Part shown: in pieces, positions 7,909 to 18,885 of the stretch
Position numbering within the stretch: the first letter of the stretch is position 1
Layout of the letters: every line of letters begins with the position of its first letter
Source of the DNA: Aquilaria yunnanensis
Lineage: Eukaryota > Streptophyta > Magnoliopsida > Malvales > Thymelaeaceae
DNA length: 64,000 bases
Assembly: GCA_039654915.1 (NCBI GenBank)
Contig: CM077600.1
Span: forward strand, 39,974,492-40,038,491
Reading direction: 5' to 3'
Position numbers and translations under genes: made by a program
Notes under the pieces: model-generated
The model's database searches: none
What the model saw: the letters and a program-made list of their open reading frames with translations, nothing else
What the model was told of the DNA's origin: nothing

Positions 7909-9660
7909 TCACATCATCATAAAAACGATAAGTTGGGATGAGTCTATGAGTCTTTGCAGATTCTTACGGAATTCTGAGCATTCTTGGATAGAATGACTCT
8001 TACTGTCATGAAAGTTGCACCATTCCTCATCTTCAACTTCTTCATGTCCAAAAGAAGGCTTTCCCATGATAATCCCTTCTTTCACAAGGCATGAATATAC
8101 ATGCTTAAGAGGGGTTATGATATCATTGACTGACTTTTTCATCAGCCGGTGTTCTTCTATCATATTGACTGGTTTTTCTTGATGAGGCGGCAATGGATTG
8201 TGAGTGACGTTGGGTTCATCGGAAAAGTCCAACCACTTTGATTCGATTAATTGTTGGACTATACGTTTCAATGCTGTGCAATTTTCCAAGCCATGGCCTG
8301 GAACGCCTTCATGATATGGGCAAGTTATGTTGGGGTCATACCACGTTGGATATGGGGGTCCAAATGGATTTGTAGGAATTGGACGGATAAGTTGACTTTC
8401 TATGAGTTTTGGATACAACTCAATGTAAGTCATGGGAATTGGTGCAAAAACTTCTTTTGGTTTTTGTGTGGGTACTGGAGGAGTCGGAACAGGTGGCCGT
8501 AACTGATTAGGCCTGTTGAGAGGATAATTGTTGGGCCTATTGGGAGGATAATCATTAGGCTTATTGGAAGGATAATCATTGGGCATATTGGGAGGATAGT
8601 CATTGGGCCTATTGGTAGGATAATAATTGGGCCTTTTGGCAGAATAGGAGAGGCGAGGACCGGTAGCCACAGTACCTACGAGGGGAATCCCTCTTTCGCG
8701 TCCTATTTGTTGTATTTCTTCATCTTTTGTTCTGGATGGTCCTCCTCTTTTCATAGGATCACTAAAGGACTCAGCAATCTTCCCAGTCCTAATCCCATGC
8801 TCGATCCTTTCTCCAGACATGACAACATCGGAGAAATTAGTTGCCGAATTGCCAATGAGTTTGTCATAATATGGGTATTTCAGTGTCTGGACAAACAAAG
8901 TGACCATTTCTTTTTCTGTCATGGGTGGCTGAACTTGTGCAGCTAAGTCCCTCCACCGTTGGGCATATTCCTTGAAAGTTTCTGGCTTTTTCTTCTCCAT
9001 GTTTTGGAGAGTTTGGCGATCCGGAGCCAAGTCCATAACATGTTTATAGTTGCCGATGAAGGCCTGAGCAAGGTCATTCCAAGTTTTGATGTTTCTTGGT
9101 CCTTGACTTAGATACCACTGCAATGCTGATTTTGTGAGACTTTCCTGAAAAAGTGCAATCCACACCTTTTCATCTTTTGTGAGTGGTTGTAGTCTCCTTA
9201 GGAACAGTGTGATGTGAGTGATGGGATCACTCGTTCCATCGTATTTTACAAAATCCAGTACTTTAAAGTCCGAAGGGATTATGACGTCTGACACTAAGCA
9301 GAGGTCATCCACTGAGAGAGATCCGAATATATTACCTCCTTCAATGGCTCGCAGTCTCTTCTCTATTGTTTCGAGTTTTTGAGATTCTCCTTCTTCCTTT
9401 GGTGGTGTCTTCTTCTCTTCATACACAGTGTCTTGTTTCAGGTGAACATTAGCAGACTGTCCTGGTTCCTGAAACAGGTTTTCTTGGACTGAGACTCGTT
9501 GTGGGGTGAATCTCGGAGTATAAGTGGGATCTTGTGCTTCTTTGATGGGAACTTGAGTTGCTTTCCCTTTGATTATTTCCATCAATTGTCTCATTTGTTC
9601 TGCCATACTTTCAATCTTGGACTCTATATCTATGAGACGTCCTTCAGTTTGTTCTGCCAT
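7909..9660 (-). CDS. gag: Gag polyprotein of Ty3/gypsy type, C-terminus frameshifted (copy A)
   Basis: 583 residues; forms the cytoplasmic particle that packages element RNA. Residues 1-32 and 90-106 are charged and coiled-coil-like. The retrotransposon Gag core is about 135-265 (KYDGTSDPITHITLFLRRL, then ALQWYLSQGPRNIKTWNDL). Residues 343-387 are six short tandem repeats of the type RPNDYPPN. Two Cys/His knuckles follow: Cys447-His450-His456-Cys461 (CPYHEGVPGHGLENC) and Cys548-His551-His556-Cys561. The frame ends FMMM because a ~10-bp deletion removes about 50 residues present in copy C. No protease follows; the reading frame in C stops at PDVIGN and then non-coding repeats begin. Start at MAEQTEG is shared by all copies. 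Confidence 0.88.
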   Translation of the reverse strand: MAEQTEGRLIDIESKIESMAEQMRQLMEIIKGKATQVPIKEAQDPTYTPRFTPQRVSVQENLFQEPGQSANVHLKQDTVYEEKKTPPKEEGESQKLETIEKRLRAIEGGNIFGSLSVDDLCLVSDVIIPSDFKVLDFVKYDGTSDPITHITLFLRRLQPLTKDEKVWIALFQESLTKSALQWYLSQGPRNIKTWNDLAQAFIGNYKHVMDLAPDRQTLQNMEKKKPETFKEYAQRWRDLAAQVQPPMTEKEMVTLFVQTLKYPYYDKLIGNSATNFSDVVMSGERIEHGIRTGKIAESFSDPMKRGGPSRTKDEEIQQIGRERGIPLVGTVATGPRLSYSAKRPNYYPTNRPNDYPPNMPNDYPSNKPNDYPPNRPNNYPLNRPNQLRPPVPTPPVPTQKPKEVFAPIPMTYIELYPKLIESQLIRPIPTNPFGPPYPTWYDPNITCPYHEGVPGHGLENCTALKRIVQQLIESKWLDFSDEPNVTHNPLPPHQEKPVNMIEEHRLMKKSVNDIITPLKHVYSCLVKEGIIMGKPSFGHEEVEDEEWCNFHDSKSHSIQECSEFRKNLQRLIDSSQLIVFMMM

Positions 9661-9719
9661 TAGTCTTGTTTGGAGCCGAGTTGAATATCGGTGTTGAGGT
9701 CCAATTTTACCTTTTTAAA

Positions 9720-10150
9720 GGAATATTTATTTTATTAGATTCTATGCGTATATGATTGATGTGATGGATGCATGCAATGAGATTATGTTTTTATCAAAAT
9801 TTATATGCACGTGATTGATGTAATGGAATGCATGCAATGAGATTATTTTTATCAGATTTTATATGCGTGTGATTGATGTAATGGATGCATGCAATATAAA
9901 GTGAGATTATGTTTTTATCAGACTTTATATGCACGTGATTAATGTAATGAAATGCATGGAATGAGATTATTTTTATCAGATTTTATATGCATGTGATTAA
10001 TGTAATGGAATGCATGCAATGAGATTATTTTTATCAGATTTTATATGCGTGTGATTGATGTAATGGAATGCATGCAATGAGATTATTTTTATCATACTTT
10101 ATATGCACGTGATTAATGTAATGGAATGCATGCAATGAGTGAGTTTGCTT
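9720..10150. repeat. ~56-bp tandem repeats in leader (copy A)
   Basis: About seven units containing TGATTGATGTAATGGATGCA, TGCAATGAGATTATTTTTAT and CAGATTTTATATGC between the primer-binding side and gag. Copy B keeps about one unit (45961-46030) and C about three (58190-58380). Confidence 0.85.
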
Positions 10151-10485
10151 ATCCATTATCGTAGAACTTCAAAACTTTTAGTTGTCATTATAAAGACAAA
10201 AAAGTTAGCATAATTTGATGCGTGGTTTTGATGCATGAAGAATAATTGCACAAGAAAGATAAGGTTATTAATAAGTTAAATAGCAATTAACAACTCATGA
10301 AGTATTATGGATAAACAAGTTAAAACCATACGAAGAAAAGTGTAGAGTAACAACACAGCATAACAAGGATATGCTTATGGTGTTGGTAAAAATGGTAGAA
10401 ATTCTATGGTTAGTTCTACGGTTAAGTGGGGAGTTCTATATGCATAAGGTGGCTTATCAAAAAGGCAAGGGATAGTTCCCGAATC

Positions 10486-10508
10486 CCGTCACTAAATCAT
10501 AGTGACGG
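10486..10508 (-). promoter_or_regulatory. Leader stem-loop (copy A), candidate packaging or dimerisation signal
   Basis: Perfect 9-bp stem CCGTCACTA / TAGTGACGG with a 5-nt loop. It is present unchanged in B (46390-46412) and C (57828-57850), between primer-binding site and gag. Packaging function is inferred only from position. Confidence 0.45.
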
Positions 10509-10530
10509 CCCGATTCCTTACCCTCTAGGG

Positions 10531-10731
10531 TTAATGTAAGGAATTGATTAATTCGAGTCGTAGCTTTTCGTGGGCCCATGCAGAGACTAACCGTCTCAGA
10601 AGGCAATACACTACTTTGCTACTTTGAAACCGGTGAAGGCTTGGAGACCGTGGCCTCACAAGGACAGCAACACCAATTCCGCTTAGAAAGAATCGTGTTT
10701 GATTTAAGGAAGCTCGGGTATAGAGCTTCAT
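10531..10731 (-). CDS. Conserved 66-codon leader ORF (copy A)
   Basis: Starts MKLYTRASLNQTRFFLSGIG and ends LRLELINSLH, beginning roughly 110-130 nt after the primer-binding site. It is open in all three copies (46435-46635 in B, 57605-57805 in C) with one or two substitutions. The copies are young, so openness alone is weak support. It may be an upstream ORF controlling gag translation; no domain is recognised. Confidence 0.3.
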   Translation of the reverse strand: MKLYTRASLNQTRFFLSGIGVAVLVRPRSPSLHRFQSSKVVYCLLRRLVSAWAHEKLRLELINSLH

Positions 10732-10842
10732 ATTGTGAATGCATTATGCATGTTTAGAATAAGTAAATATAACATATAAATCCACATAATAAGCAAAGTA
10801 AATCAAAACAAATCAACTTTAGGCTCGACTCACTAACGTGGA

Positions 10843-10861
10843 GTCCCCAGTGGAGTCGCTA
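10843..10861 (-). other. Primer-binding site (copy A)
   Basis: Minus strand TAGCGACTCCACTGGGGAC, three bases from the 5' LTR end. Copies B and C read TGGCGACTCC[GA]CTGGGGAC, with the TGG expected opposite a tRNA CCA end; here TGG is TAG. The tRNA was not identified. Confidence 0.75.
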
Positions 10862-12049
10862 AGCTGTGGCAACGTCGGATTTTCGGGAGTCGCCACCAAT
10901 CTGTTTACCTAGGTCGATTGGTCACCTTAAATATTGGTCTGCGAGAGTTCGGGGGTTCGGGAGTACGGTTACGTGAAAACAACTTTGTTAAAACGCCAAA
11001 AAATTGGCACCTTAGTTGATTTTAATTTTGTTTCGCTTTGCTTTTAAATAAATTTCAGTTAATTTTCAATCTAGAATTTTTAACTGAATTAATTGGATGT
11101 GGATTTTTGGTAATTAATTTATATAGAATTTTATACTTCCGAACCATGGACTCTGCCGAGTCATTTGGACACAGAAGATTTTTATTCCGAACTATGGACT
11201 CTGCCGAGTCATTTGGACACGGAATTTGGTGAAATTTAAACAATTTAATCCATATTGTAAATATGGATTTTTTATTTTAATGGAAGTAATTGTTATTTTA
11301 ATTACTATTTTTGTAAGTCTTTTAAAATTTTAGATTTTTTGTTAATGATCTTTAAAAGATCTTTCTTATTTCTTTTTATATTTTATTATTCTTTTCCTTC
11401 TTTCTTTATCTTTCTTTTTGATTTTATCTTTCTTTTAGTTTTATTTTTCCTTTCTTTTCTTTCTTTTCTTTTCTTTTCTTTTTCTTTTCTTTCTTTCTTT
11501 TCTTTTTTTATCTTTTCTTTTTCTTTTCTTTCTTTTCTTTCTTTCTTTTCTTTCTTTCTTATCTTTCTTATCTTTTTCTTATCTTTCTTTTCTTTTCTTT
11601 TTCTTGTCTTTCTTATCTTTTTCTTATCTTGTTTTAGTTTTCTTTTTGTTTTCTTGTTTAATGAAAAATATTTATTATTTTAGTGGATTTAAAAGTTATA
11701 TTTTAAATAAATCAGTAAAATATAAAGTCTTAATTTTCATGTATTTTTTTTTAAACATGTTTTATTTTTATTTTTTTATTATTTTTACTGGATAAAAATA
11801 ACTATTAAAATTAATTTTAACTTTTTGTTATCTTTAAAGAATTAAAAACATGTATATAAAAATAAAAATAATTGGATTTTTTTAAAAATGATTTTTATTA
11901 GCCTTAATAATTAATTACAAAATAATCTTCTTTTAATTTTCATTTATTTATTAATTAGTAAAGGGTAAAGGTGAATTAAATAAAAAATTATATAAAGAAA
12001 AAAAAAATTAATAATAATAAAGTGGGGCTTTTTGGCCATCCACTTTAAA

Positions 12050-12480
12050 AATAATAATAAATGTTAGCAAAGTTAATTAAATTAATTGTTAAACAACAAT
12101 AATAAAAAGTTAGTCAAGTTAATTAAATTAATTAATTAACAACAATAATAAAAAGTTAGCCAAGTTAATTAAATTAATTAATTATCAACAATAATAAAAA
12201 GTTAGCCAAATTAATTAAATTAATTAATTAACAACAATAATAAAAAGTTAGCCAAATTAATTAAATTAATTAACAACAATAAATAAAAAGTTAGCCAAAT
12301 TAATTAAATTAATTAACAACAATAAATAAAAAGTTAGCCAAATTAATTAAATTAATTAATTAACAACAATAATAAAAAGCTAGCCAAGTTAATTAAATTA
12401 ATTAATTAACAACAATAATAAAAGTTAGCCAAGTTAATTAAATTAATTAATTAACAAAAATAAATAAAAAGTTAATTAAT
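12050..12480. repeat. ~55-bp AT-rich tandem repeats inside LTR A
   Basis: About eight units carrying AATAATAAAAAGTTAGCCAA and TTAATTAAATTAATTAATTA. Copy C has a shorter, degenerate version (55555-55750). Confidence 0.85.
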
Positions 12481-12940
12481 TGTTAACAACAATTATAAAA
12501 GTTAGTAATAATGCAAAAATTAAAAGGTTAGTAACAATAATAGTATTAAAAGTTAGTTGTTAGTAAGTTAATAACAACAATAAAAAAAGGGGTTAGTAAT
12601 AAACAAATAATAAACAAACAAGTAAAAATTAAAAGGGTTAGTAATTAATTCTGCAAGAATAAAATACAAAGTTAGTGACCAAAGTGAAAGAAATTGAAAA
12701 GATGAAGGATTAAATGAGAGTTGTACCCTTGATTTTAAATTCTGAATTCTGAGAAATGGAAACAGAGGGCGCGCGACGGGGGGGAAGAAGATGGCTTAAT
12801 CGTCAAAATGAAAAGTTTTGAGATTTTCTGAGGAAAGGAAGGAGAGCTAGGGACTAAGGCTGTAATTTTTTCTATTTTAAAAACGGAGCTCTAAGCTTTT
12901 CTTTCTATTTTTCTCTGTATTCAGCACAAAATTTGGGGGG

Positions 12941-12950
12941 CTATTTATAG
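12941..12950 (-). promoter_or_regulatory. LTR promoter TATA box (copy A)
   Basis: Minus strand CTATAAATAG in the context CCTCTATAAATAGCCCCCC, matching CCTCTATAAATAGTCCCCC in copy C (55160-55178). It would start element transcription about 30 nt downstream and divide U3 from R. Confidence 0.65.
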
Positions 12951-13463
12951 AGGAAGTTTAGCTGAACTATTGATGGATAAATTAATAAAAAATTTCAAAC
13001 TTATCTCTTAAATTGGTAAAATGACAATTTTAGTCCTTTATGTCTCTCAGCCTCTGGATAAGTTCCTGAAGCTTCTGATTTTGACAATTTTGTCGTTTTC
13101 TGTCAATTTGAGCCAAAAACGTCGGCAGGCTCAAAATTTTATGTGACAAACTACCAAATGCTCCTGAAACTTTCAGAATTTGTCAATTTTGCCTGAAACT
13201 TCTCAATTTTGTTATTTTTATCTCAAACTTTTTAATTTTGTCATTTTTATGGAGTTTTCTTTTTTTCTTTCAAACATACACATATACACACATATATCAA
13301 ATCTTCACAAAACAAAACAAAAAAAATATATTTTAAACTAATTAAAAAAAATTTTAGTAATAATAATAACAATAATAATAATAATACATTTTTTTATTTA
13401 ATTTTTTTATTTAATTTTTTTTTTAAAATTATTTTAATGGCCGGACGAAATTGGGTGTCAACA

Positions 13464-14284
13464 GGTGCACTTGAGAGCTATCTGCGTTGTCACCCTTGGA
13501 GCCCAAGCTGCCACCGTCCCTGTTTCGTCGTCCCATTCTCGATGGAAAATACACCTCCCTCGTCGACCCTATGTTAACAAAGGCAAGTAGACATGCTTTC
13601 TGTACTTTTTGGTCTATATTGGTTTTAGCCCTCAATATTTTTTTTACCTACTTTTATCCTAATTTTATTTTCAAGCAAAAAGTTTAATCATAGGTACAAA
13701 TGTAAAGATTAAATTTAAAACACACATTCATATTTTTTTTTTGTTTTTAAATGAATCCCTAATGTTTTTTCAGGTACACATATGTGTACGTATGTCTGAC
13801 ACTATTTATATAGATTTTTAGCTTTTTACATTGAGTTTATACATACCTAATATCTAATTTGTACATATCTCCAATTTTTATTTTATTTACAAAAATGTAA
13901 ATCTCATACATTTTCTTGAATATATCTACAATATATCTCTAATCTTATTTGTACATATGTGGAACATTTTTTGTACATATATATTACTCACTTTATACAT
14001 GGAGTTTCATACATATCGGTCATCCATTTGTACATTTTAAATTTTGATAAGAAACAGGATTTGACACGTTCACACCTATTTTTTATTGGATGTTGAACCT
14101 ATAATATATCTATGATATCATTTGTACATATGTTACATATTATTTTTACATATCTCTTACTTTCTTTGTATATCATCTTTGTACATATCTAGTTTCTAAT
14201 TTGAACATATCTTCAGTTTAAAGAGAACACGAGATTTGATATATGTTCACACACATCTCCAATTTTATGCTATGAAAGGCATCA
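13464..14284. other. Flank of copy A, no confident gene
   Basis: The first ~130 bp (13464-13595) are GC-richer and open in several frames, for instance one starting MSPLEPKLPPSLF, ending near AAAGGCAAGT. It could be an exon scrap cut by the element, but I cannot name a family. The rest is AT-rich, with repeated GTACATAT motifs. Confidence 0.4.
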
Positions 14285-14640
14285 ATTTTTTTTTTTTTTG
14301 CCAAATGAAGATTTTATTAACCACAGACGAAAGGCAGTTCAAATACAGAGTCCTTAGCCAGAAGAAGAAGTAAGGAAGATAAGGGAATTGTTGTCCAATA
14401 AATATTTCTCATCTCCTTTTGGCAAATTTTGGCAAGATGGTTTTCACAACCATTTGCACTTCTATCTATTTTCCTAAAAGGAGCAATCCTGAAAACAAGA
14501 AGAAAGGTCCTGGATTTCCTCCACAAGAGTATTATTGGTGTCAAAATTTGTGGTTTACAACTAAAAAATAAGCTTTTTTTATAGGCTAAAACTAGGGTAA
14601 AAACTAAGCCAAATTCGCATAGAAAACCTAAGTTCAAAAG
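14285..14640 (-). mobile_element. 3' end of a LINE (non-LTR) element with RNase H tail
   Basis: On the minus strand an RNase H-like C-terminus can be read (KIDRSANGCENHLAK, then YWTTIPLSSLLLLLAKDSV), as in plant L1-type ORF2 tails. It is followed by a stop, TTAATAAAATCTTCATTTGG and a run of A (14285-14300). It is a 5'-truncated relic with no start of its own. Confidence 0.65.
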
Positions 14641-14696
14641 AATTACCCTCTACTTCCTTTTACAGTATCCAACAATTACAATGGATATAATACATA

Positions 14697-15925
14697 TATG
14701 TCTAATTAGACATAGGATAGATTTTACATTTTACTCCTTATTATTGTAAAAAATTTCTGACAATAGGACACTCTAAACCCCACTCCTCCACGAGAACCAC
14801 CACGATAAAAGTGGCAGCCGAAGAAGGCAAAGCTAGGATTGACGACCGGAGAAGCGGAGGACAAGGGATATGAGAGGAAGATCAGTCATGAGAATTAGCA
14901 ATCTGAAGCGAGGCAGCGATGATACCAGGCGTGACAGCGCGATTCGAGATAAGGCGGCGTGATCTAAAGCGAGACGACAAGATCGATTAGAGGCAAGGAG
15001 AGGTGAGGCTTTGATGTGGCATGTCGAGGAGAGGTGAGGTGAGCAGCGAGGCGATGGACGGCGATGAGAGGCGTGGTGAGGCTAGGTGTGGAGGAAGGGC
15101 GAGCTATAAGGGTAGGGGGTTGTGGAGGGAAGGTTGCGGCATGGAGGGAGGCCGGGCTGTGCGGTAGGGGCTGTGGATGGAGGGTTGCGACAGAAGCAGA
15201 TTTGGGACCAGTGACCAAAGGAGCAACCGTGGCGGCAAAGAACCAAGACTAGGTGAGATGTGAAGGCTGTGGAAGACATTTTGTAATTTTTCTTTATACA
15301 CTCTCACACACGACACTTTAAATGGTTATTTAGACATTTTTTTATTAGTTCATTTACATTTTTATTATAACGGAAATAAATTATTTACATATTGCTTCAG
15401 ACAATTTATAACTTTTCTTTAGATACTTTTACACATTCATTCAGATACTTTTTTATTGTCTCAAATAGTTATTTTGAAGAGAATAAATTGTTTATGTATT
15501 GGTTCAGACACTTTTAAATATTTATTTAGACACTATTCGGTATCCATTTGGATATTTTTCATTGTTTCGTACATTTTTCTTATTTTTCTGATAATAATAA
15601 ATTATTTTTAAATTACTACAAACACTTTCAAATACTGCATTAGATATTTTTACATATTTTTTAGACACATTTGTTTATTACTTTAGACACTTTTACAACA
15701 ATGCATATTCTCACAGTGGCGATGCGATTCAGAGGAATTACGATGATAGTGAGATCTTAACATCTAACAATCGTCAACATCGCCACCGAAGGAGTCAATA
15801 GTAACAAACTAGAGTTTTTGTAGAGAAAAATATTTTAATTAAGAGTATTTTTGTCAATTTTTCTGATAATTTATGTCTTATATATTGAAGATCAAGAGTT
15901 GGGTTAGTATGTCTAATTAGACATA
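14697..15925. mobile_element. Candidate ~1.2-kb insertion bounded by identical 18-bp palindromes
   Basis: TATGTCTAATTAGACATA occurs at 14697-14714 and again at 15908-15925. Between them is a segment with a GC-rich core (14760-15250) unlike its AT-rich surroundings. Just inside, GTAAAAAATTTCTGACAATA and the reverse complement of the other end (GAAAAATTGACAAAAATAC) are weakly similar, as degraded terminal inverted repeats would be. No transposase is seen; the frames in the GC-rich core are not convincing genes. Confidence 0.4.
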
Positions 15926-16400
15926 AGTACATAATAAAATAACTATCCAACAATAACTTTTAAAACCTTAATTTAAACTTAATGGTAAATATGTTCTAGT
16001 AATTTTAAAATTTTTTATATTTCTTTCATAATTATTTGACCTTTAAAAAAATATTAATATGCATTTTATAGAGAGAAAAATGCATTTACAGAGAGAAAAA
16101 ATAATAATTTATAATATCTATTAACTGTAAAAAAGTTAGATAAATTAAAATTACTAAAAAATAACTATCATGACTATTATACAGTTTAAATTAGGATTTT
16201 AAAAATTATTATTAAATAATATAAAATAACTAAGAGTAAATATTAGTGGGTAATTGTAAGTTTCCCTTTAGCTAAATGCTCTTTTATGGTCAAATTGTTT
16301 TTCGTTTTGTATTTTAGGAACTGATTAATAAACATTAGTGTTCAAAATAAACATTAGTGTTCAAAATAGGGACGCGATTGCACAACCGAAATATGGGGAG
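15926..16400. other. AT-rich intergenic sequence
   Basis: No gene, repeat array or RNA gene seen; it leads into the probable 5' UTR of the mTERF gene. Confidence 0.6.
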
Positions 16401-17466
16401 AGAATCAATCTCTAATTTTGCGGCCATTGTCATTTTTCTAGTTAAGCCTCGAGTCATCGACAACAGTAGTAGATCCCGGCACCTCTGGCGCGCATATTCG
16501 GTGTCTGCTTCCCTCCTTCCGCTCCTTACTACCACACCGCTCTGGGCTTACTCGGTGACTAGCGATTTACCTTCTACTCTACTCTACTGGTAATTTTGTG
16601 ATATCAACTACCTGGCCTATTTTTTGTTTGTGGGTGAATATGCTCAATTTGTTTGGCGGTGGTGATTGTGGCTGCTCTGAATCGTCGGTGGTTTTCTGTT
16701 GATTATGGATCCCTTTTGGTACATTCCATCTCGTAGAATAAGTAATTTCTACAAAAAATAAAAATAAAAATAAAAATGGAACGATTCTAATTATGTTTCG
16801 AGTTAGAGACTTAATTTATTTCCTTTAGGTAGATTTCTTTGGCTCAGAGCTGGGTTACAGCGAGAGATTTGTGCTTGGGTCTATTATACCTGTTTGTGTT
16901 CAGGTCCCAGTAGAACATTCTAACATTCATTTGTGTTCATTGTGAATTAACCTTGGTTGCGGGAGCACTGATCTCTGATTGGAAGTGTCCTCTGATCTAA
17001 CCCTACCAATTGAAATTATTTTCACGACGTTATAATTGGAAACAGTTGAACAAGGCACATCTTCTGTCTGTAATGGTATCTTTGGTGGAGGAGAACGTAA
17101 TGGTCTTCCAACAAACGTGTGTGAGATAGAGGTGATAAGTACTTCTACTAAGTGGCTTGTTTTCTTGGTTTCATATGTTTGAACAGAATGTAGTGGCTGT
17201 GCCGCTTCTGATCCTTCTTAGTCCATCCAACAGTTATTGAGTTCTGTTAATACCATCCACTGAGCACATGTATATAGCAGCTGACCCCTGCCCCCCTAAC
17301 TAGTTGCGTCAAGTCTTCATTGATTGATTGAACTTATATGTATCTCTTGCCTTTTTTTTTTTTCCCAAATTGCTTAGTGTTTGTTAGCCAGTCTTCTTAT
17401 TTCTAGAAAGAAGTTATGCTTCTTATTGATGTGCTCTTGTCTAATTAAATCTATTGGAAAATTTAG
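16400..17466 (+). other. Probable 5' UTR exon and first intron of the mTERF gene
   Basis: A GC-richer stretch ends TACTCTACTCTACTG|GTAATTTT at about 16590, a good donor. An acceptor AAATTTAG at 17466 precedes the first coding exon. The transcription start cannot be fixed from sequence. Confidence 0.45.
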
Positions 17467-17468
17467 GA

Positions 17469-18885
17469 ATGCTGCGGAACTCATCATTGTCTAGTCTGTT
17501 GTCATTTGAATCTCAAAAGTACTGCTACTCTGCTGTAAGTATAGATTCTCAGCCAAATCGATTTATATTTGAAAATCAAGATTATTTAGGTTTGGTTAAA
17601 TGTTACATTTCTGATAAGCACATGTGACGATAGTAGTGCAATTCATTACTTCAAATGCTTGAAACATAGTATTTTAATGATTGTTAGAGCTTACTGTGTA
17701 TGCAAGGATCATGTGCACAATGGTAATACAAGCAGGAACAGTTCCTTAACAATCAGTAATTTGTTCCATCCACTGTATACAAACGAGTTTTTTCAATCAT
17801 TTAGTCTATCAATCAATCAATCAACCAACTAGGCCTTAACCCCACGTAGTTGGAGTTGTTGATATGAATCCGTGTCTTCAATCTGCTCAGTTGGAAACAA
17901 GTTCCTCAGTAAGCTCCAAAAGAGAGGTATTTCTTTACTATTTCTACCCAAGCAAGATTAGGTCTATCTTATCTTTACGTCTTTTTTCCTTCTATATCTA
18001 GCTTATCACTCTTATGCAGTTAATAGCCCCCCCCCCCCAAGAAAAGTAAATATATTAAATCACCAAGGGTTTGTTAAGTGCTAATGCCGATACTAACAGG
18101 AAAGAGTTGAAGTATCCATTGACTCCTATAATAGCAAGGAAGCAAGTGCCCATACTAAGTCATGATACTAATGTTAATGAAATATCATTAAGTCCTGAAT
18201 CATAATGAGTATACCAAAGTCCTTAAGTGCTTGCAGTCCATGAGATGGACGTGCACACAAGCATGCGTCCTGATTTTGAAATCTATATTTTCCCATGCAG
18301 CCTGTTCTTGGAGCAGCTGCCCCAAGTGTCTTGCAATGCAGTATTACATTTTCCAGTGGTGGTTTTTCACATAATGTCAGCAGAGGAATTTCAACATTTC
18401 ATGGGTCTCCTAAGAAATGGATGATTGGTTCAACTGTACATATTGAAGATGTAGCATTAGATGATGAAGGTCAAAAGTCATGGGAAGCATGTCGGCAAGC
18501 TTTATCTGCATTTGGTTTCAGCATTGAAGAGGAAGACAATATACTTGGAAAAGCATTTGGGCACATTCCTTCCCCATATTGGAGTGAGGAACGTAAGAAG
18601 GAGACACCAAGACTTGAAAATCTAAATGCAACACTGGATTATCTCAGGAGATTGGGTCTGTCCGATGGTGATCTTTGCAAATTGCTCAAAAAATTTCCTG
18701 AAGTGCTTGGATGTAGCCTTGAAGACGAATTAACAAAAAATGTACAGGAATTGGCGAAGGAGTGGGGAATAGAAGGCAAAACTCTGACAAAGCTTCTGCT
18801 TCGAAATCCAAAAGTGCTGGGTTACAATGTTGACTGCAAGGGAGACTGTATGGCAAAGTGTACAAGGTGCTGGGTTCGGTTCTAG
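17469..18885 (+). CDS. mTERF-domain protein (organellar transcription termination factor family), three coding exons
   Basis: Proposed join 17469-17534, 17891-17926, 18301-18885, all phase 0, giving 228 residues. Exon 1 starts MLRNSSLSSLLSF, serine- and leucine-rich like a transit peptide, and ends at GCT|GTAAGT. Exon 2 is 12 codons between CTGCTCAG and GAG|GTATTT. Exon 3 follows CCCATGCAG. The body holds mTERF helical repeats: LDYLRRLGLSDGDLCKLLKK then FPEVLGCSLEDEL, and WGIEGKTLTKLLLRNPKVLG. The C-terminus is CKGDCMAKCTRCWVRF. Plant mTERF proteins bind organellar nucleic acids and affect chloroplast or mitochondrial transcription and splicing. It is short for the family, with only two or three clear repeats, so a specific orthologue cannot be given. 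The two small exons are less certain than exon 3. Confidence 0.75.

Larger units (their letters stand above)
1..13463 (-). mobile_element. Copy A of cargo-carrying Ty3/gypsy-type LTR retrotransposon (3' end outside window)
   Basis: On the minus strand the order is 5' LTR (10865-13463), primer-binding site, leader, gag (9660-7909), private tandem repeats, three zinc-finger NABP-like genes (4279-2120), a LOG-like gene (1700-1020) and a 51-bp satellite that runs off the window start. The same order recurs in copy B (32554-49547) and, inverted, in copy C (54669 onward), which is what defines the unit. No reverse transcriptase, RNase H or integrase motif is visible between gag and the satellite, so this is a non-autonomous element that kept gag and gained cargo. 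The 3' LTR and the left target-site copy lie outside the window; the right flank begins GGTGC at 13464. Structure is seen directly; dependence on a helper pol is inferred. Confidence 0.9.
10865..13463 (-). repeat. 5' LTR of copy A (2599 bp)
   Basis: On the minus strand it begins TGTTGACACCCAATTTCGTC and ends GTTGCCACA, giving TG...CA ends, with the primer-binding site adjacent. Internal landmarks are a TATA box (12941-12950), 55-bp repeats (12050-12480), a long TTTCT tract (11385-11640) and two units of a motif with GGACTCTGCCGAGTC (11140-11225). This type is shared with copy C, whereas the LTR interior of copy B is different. Confidence 0.9.

Noticed and set aside
11339..11683. Phe/Ser/Leu-rich frame that looks like a membrane protein
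   Set aside because: Translation of a TTTCT microsatellite inside LTR A; the matching tract in C (56720-56950) gives the same artefact on the other strand.
1..13463. Interpretation as an endogenous caulimovirus (pararetrovirus)
   Set aside because: LTRs with TG...CA ends, target duplication, primer-binding site and polypurine tract at LTR borders, and a gypsy-type Gag show an LTR retrotransposon. No movement-protein or caulimovirid RT is seen.
14964..15316. Several overlapping Pro/Ala/Gly-rich frames
   Set aside because: Low-complexity GC-rich core of the candidate insertion; no frame is favoured and none shows a domain.
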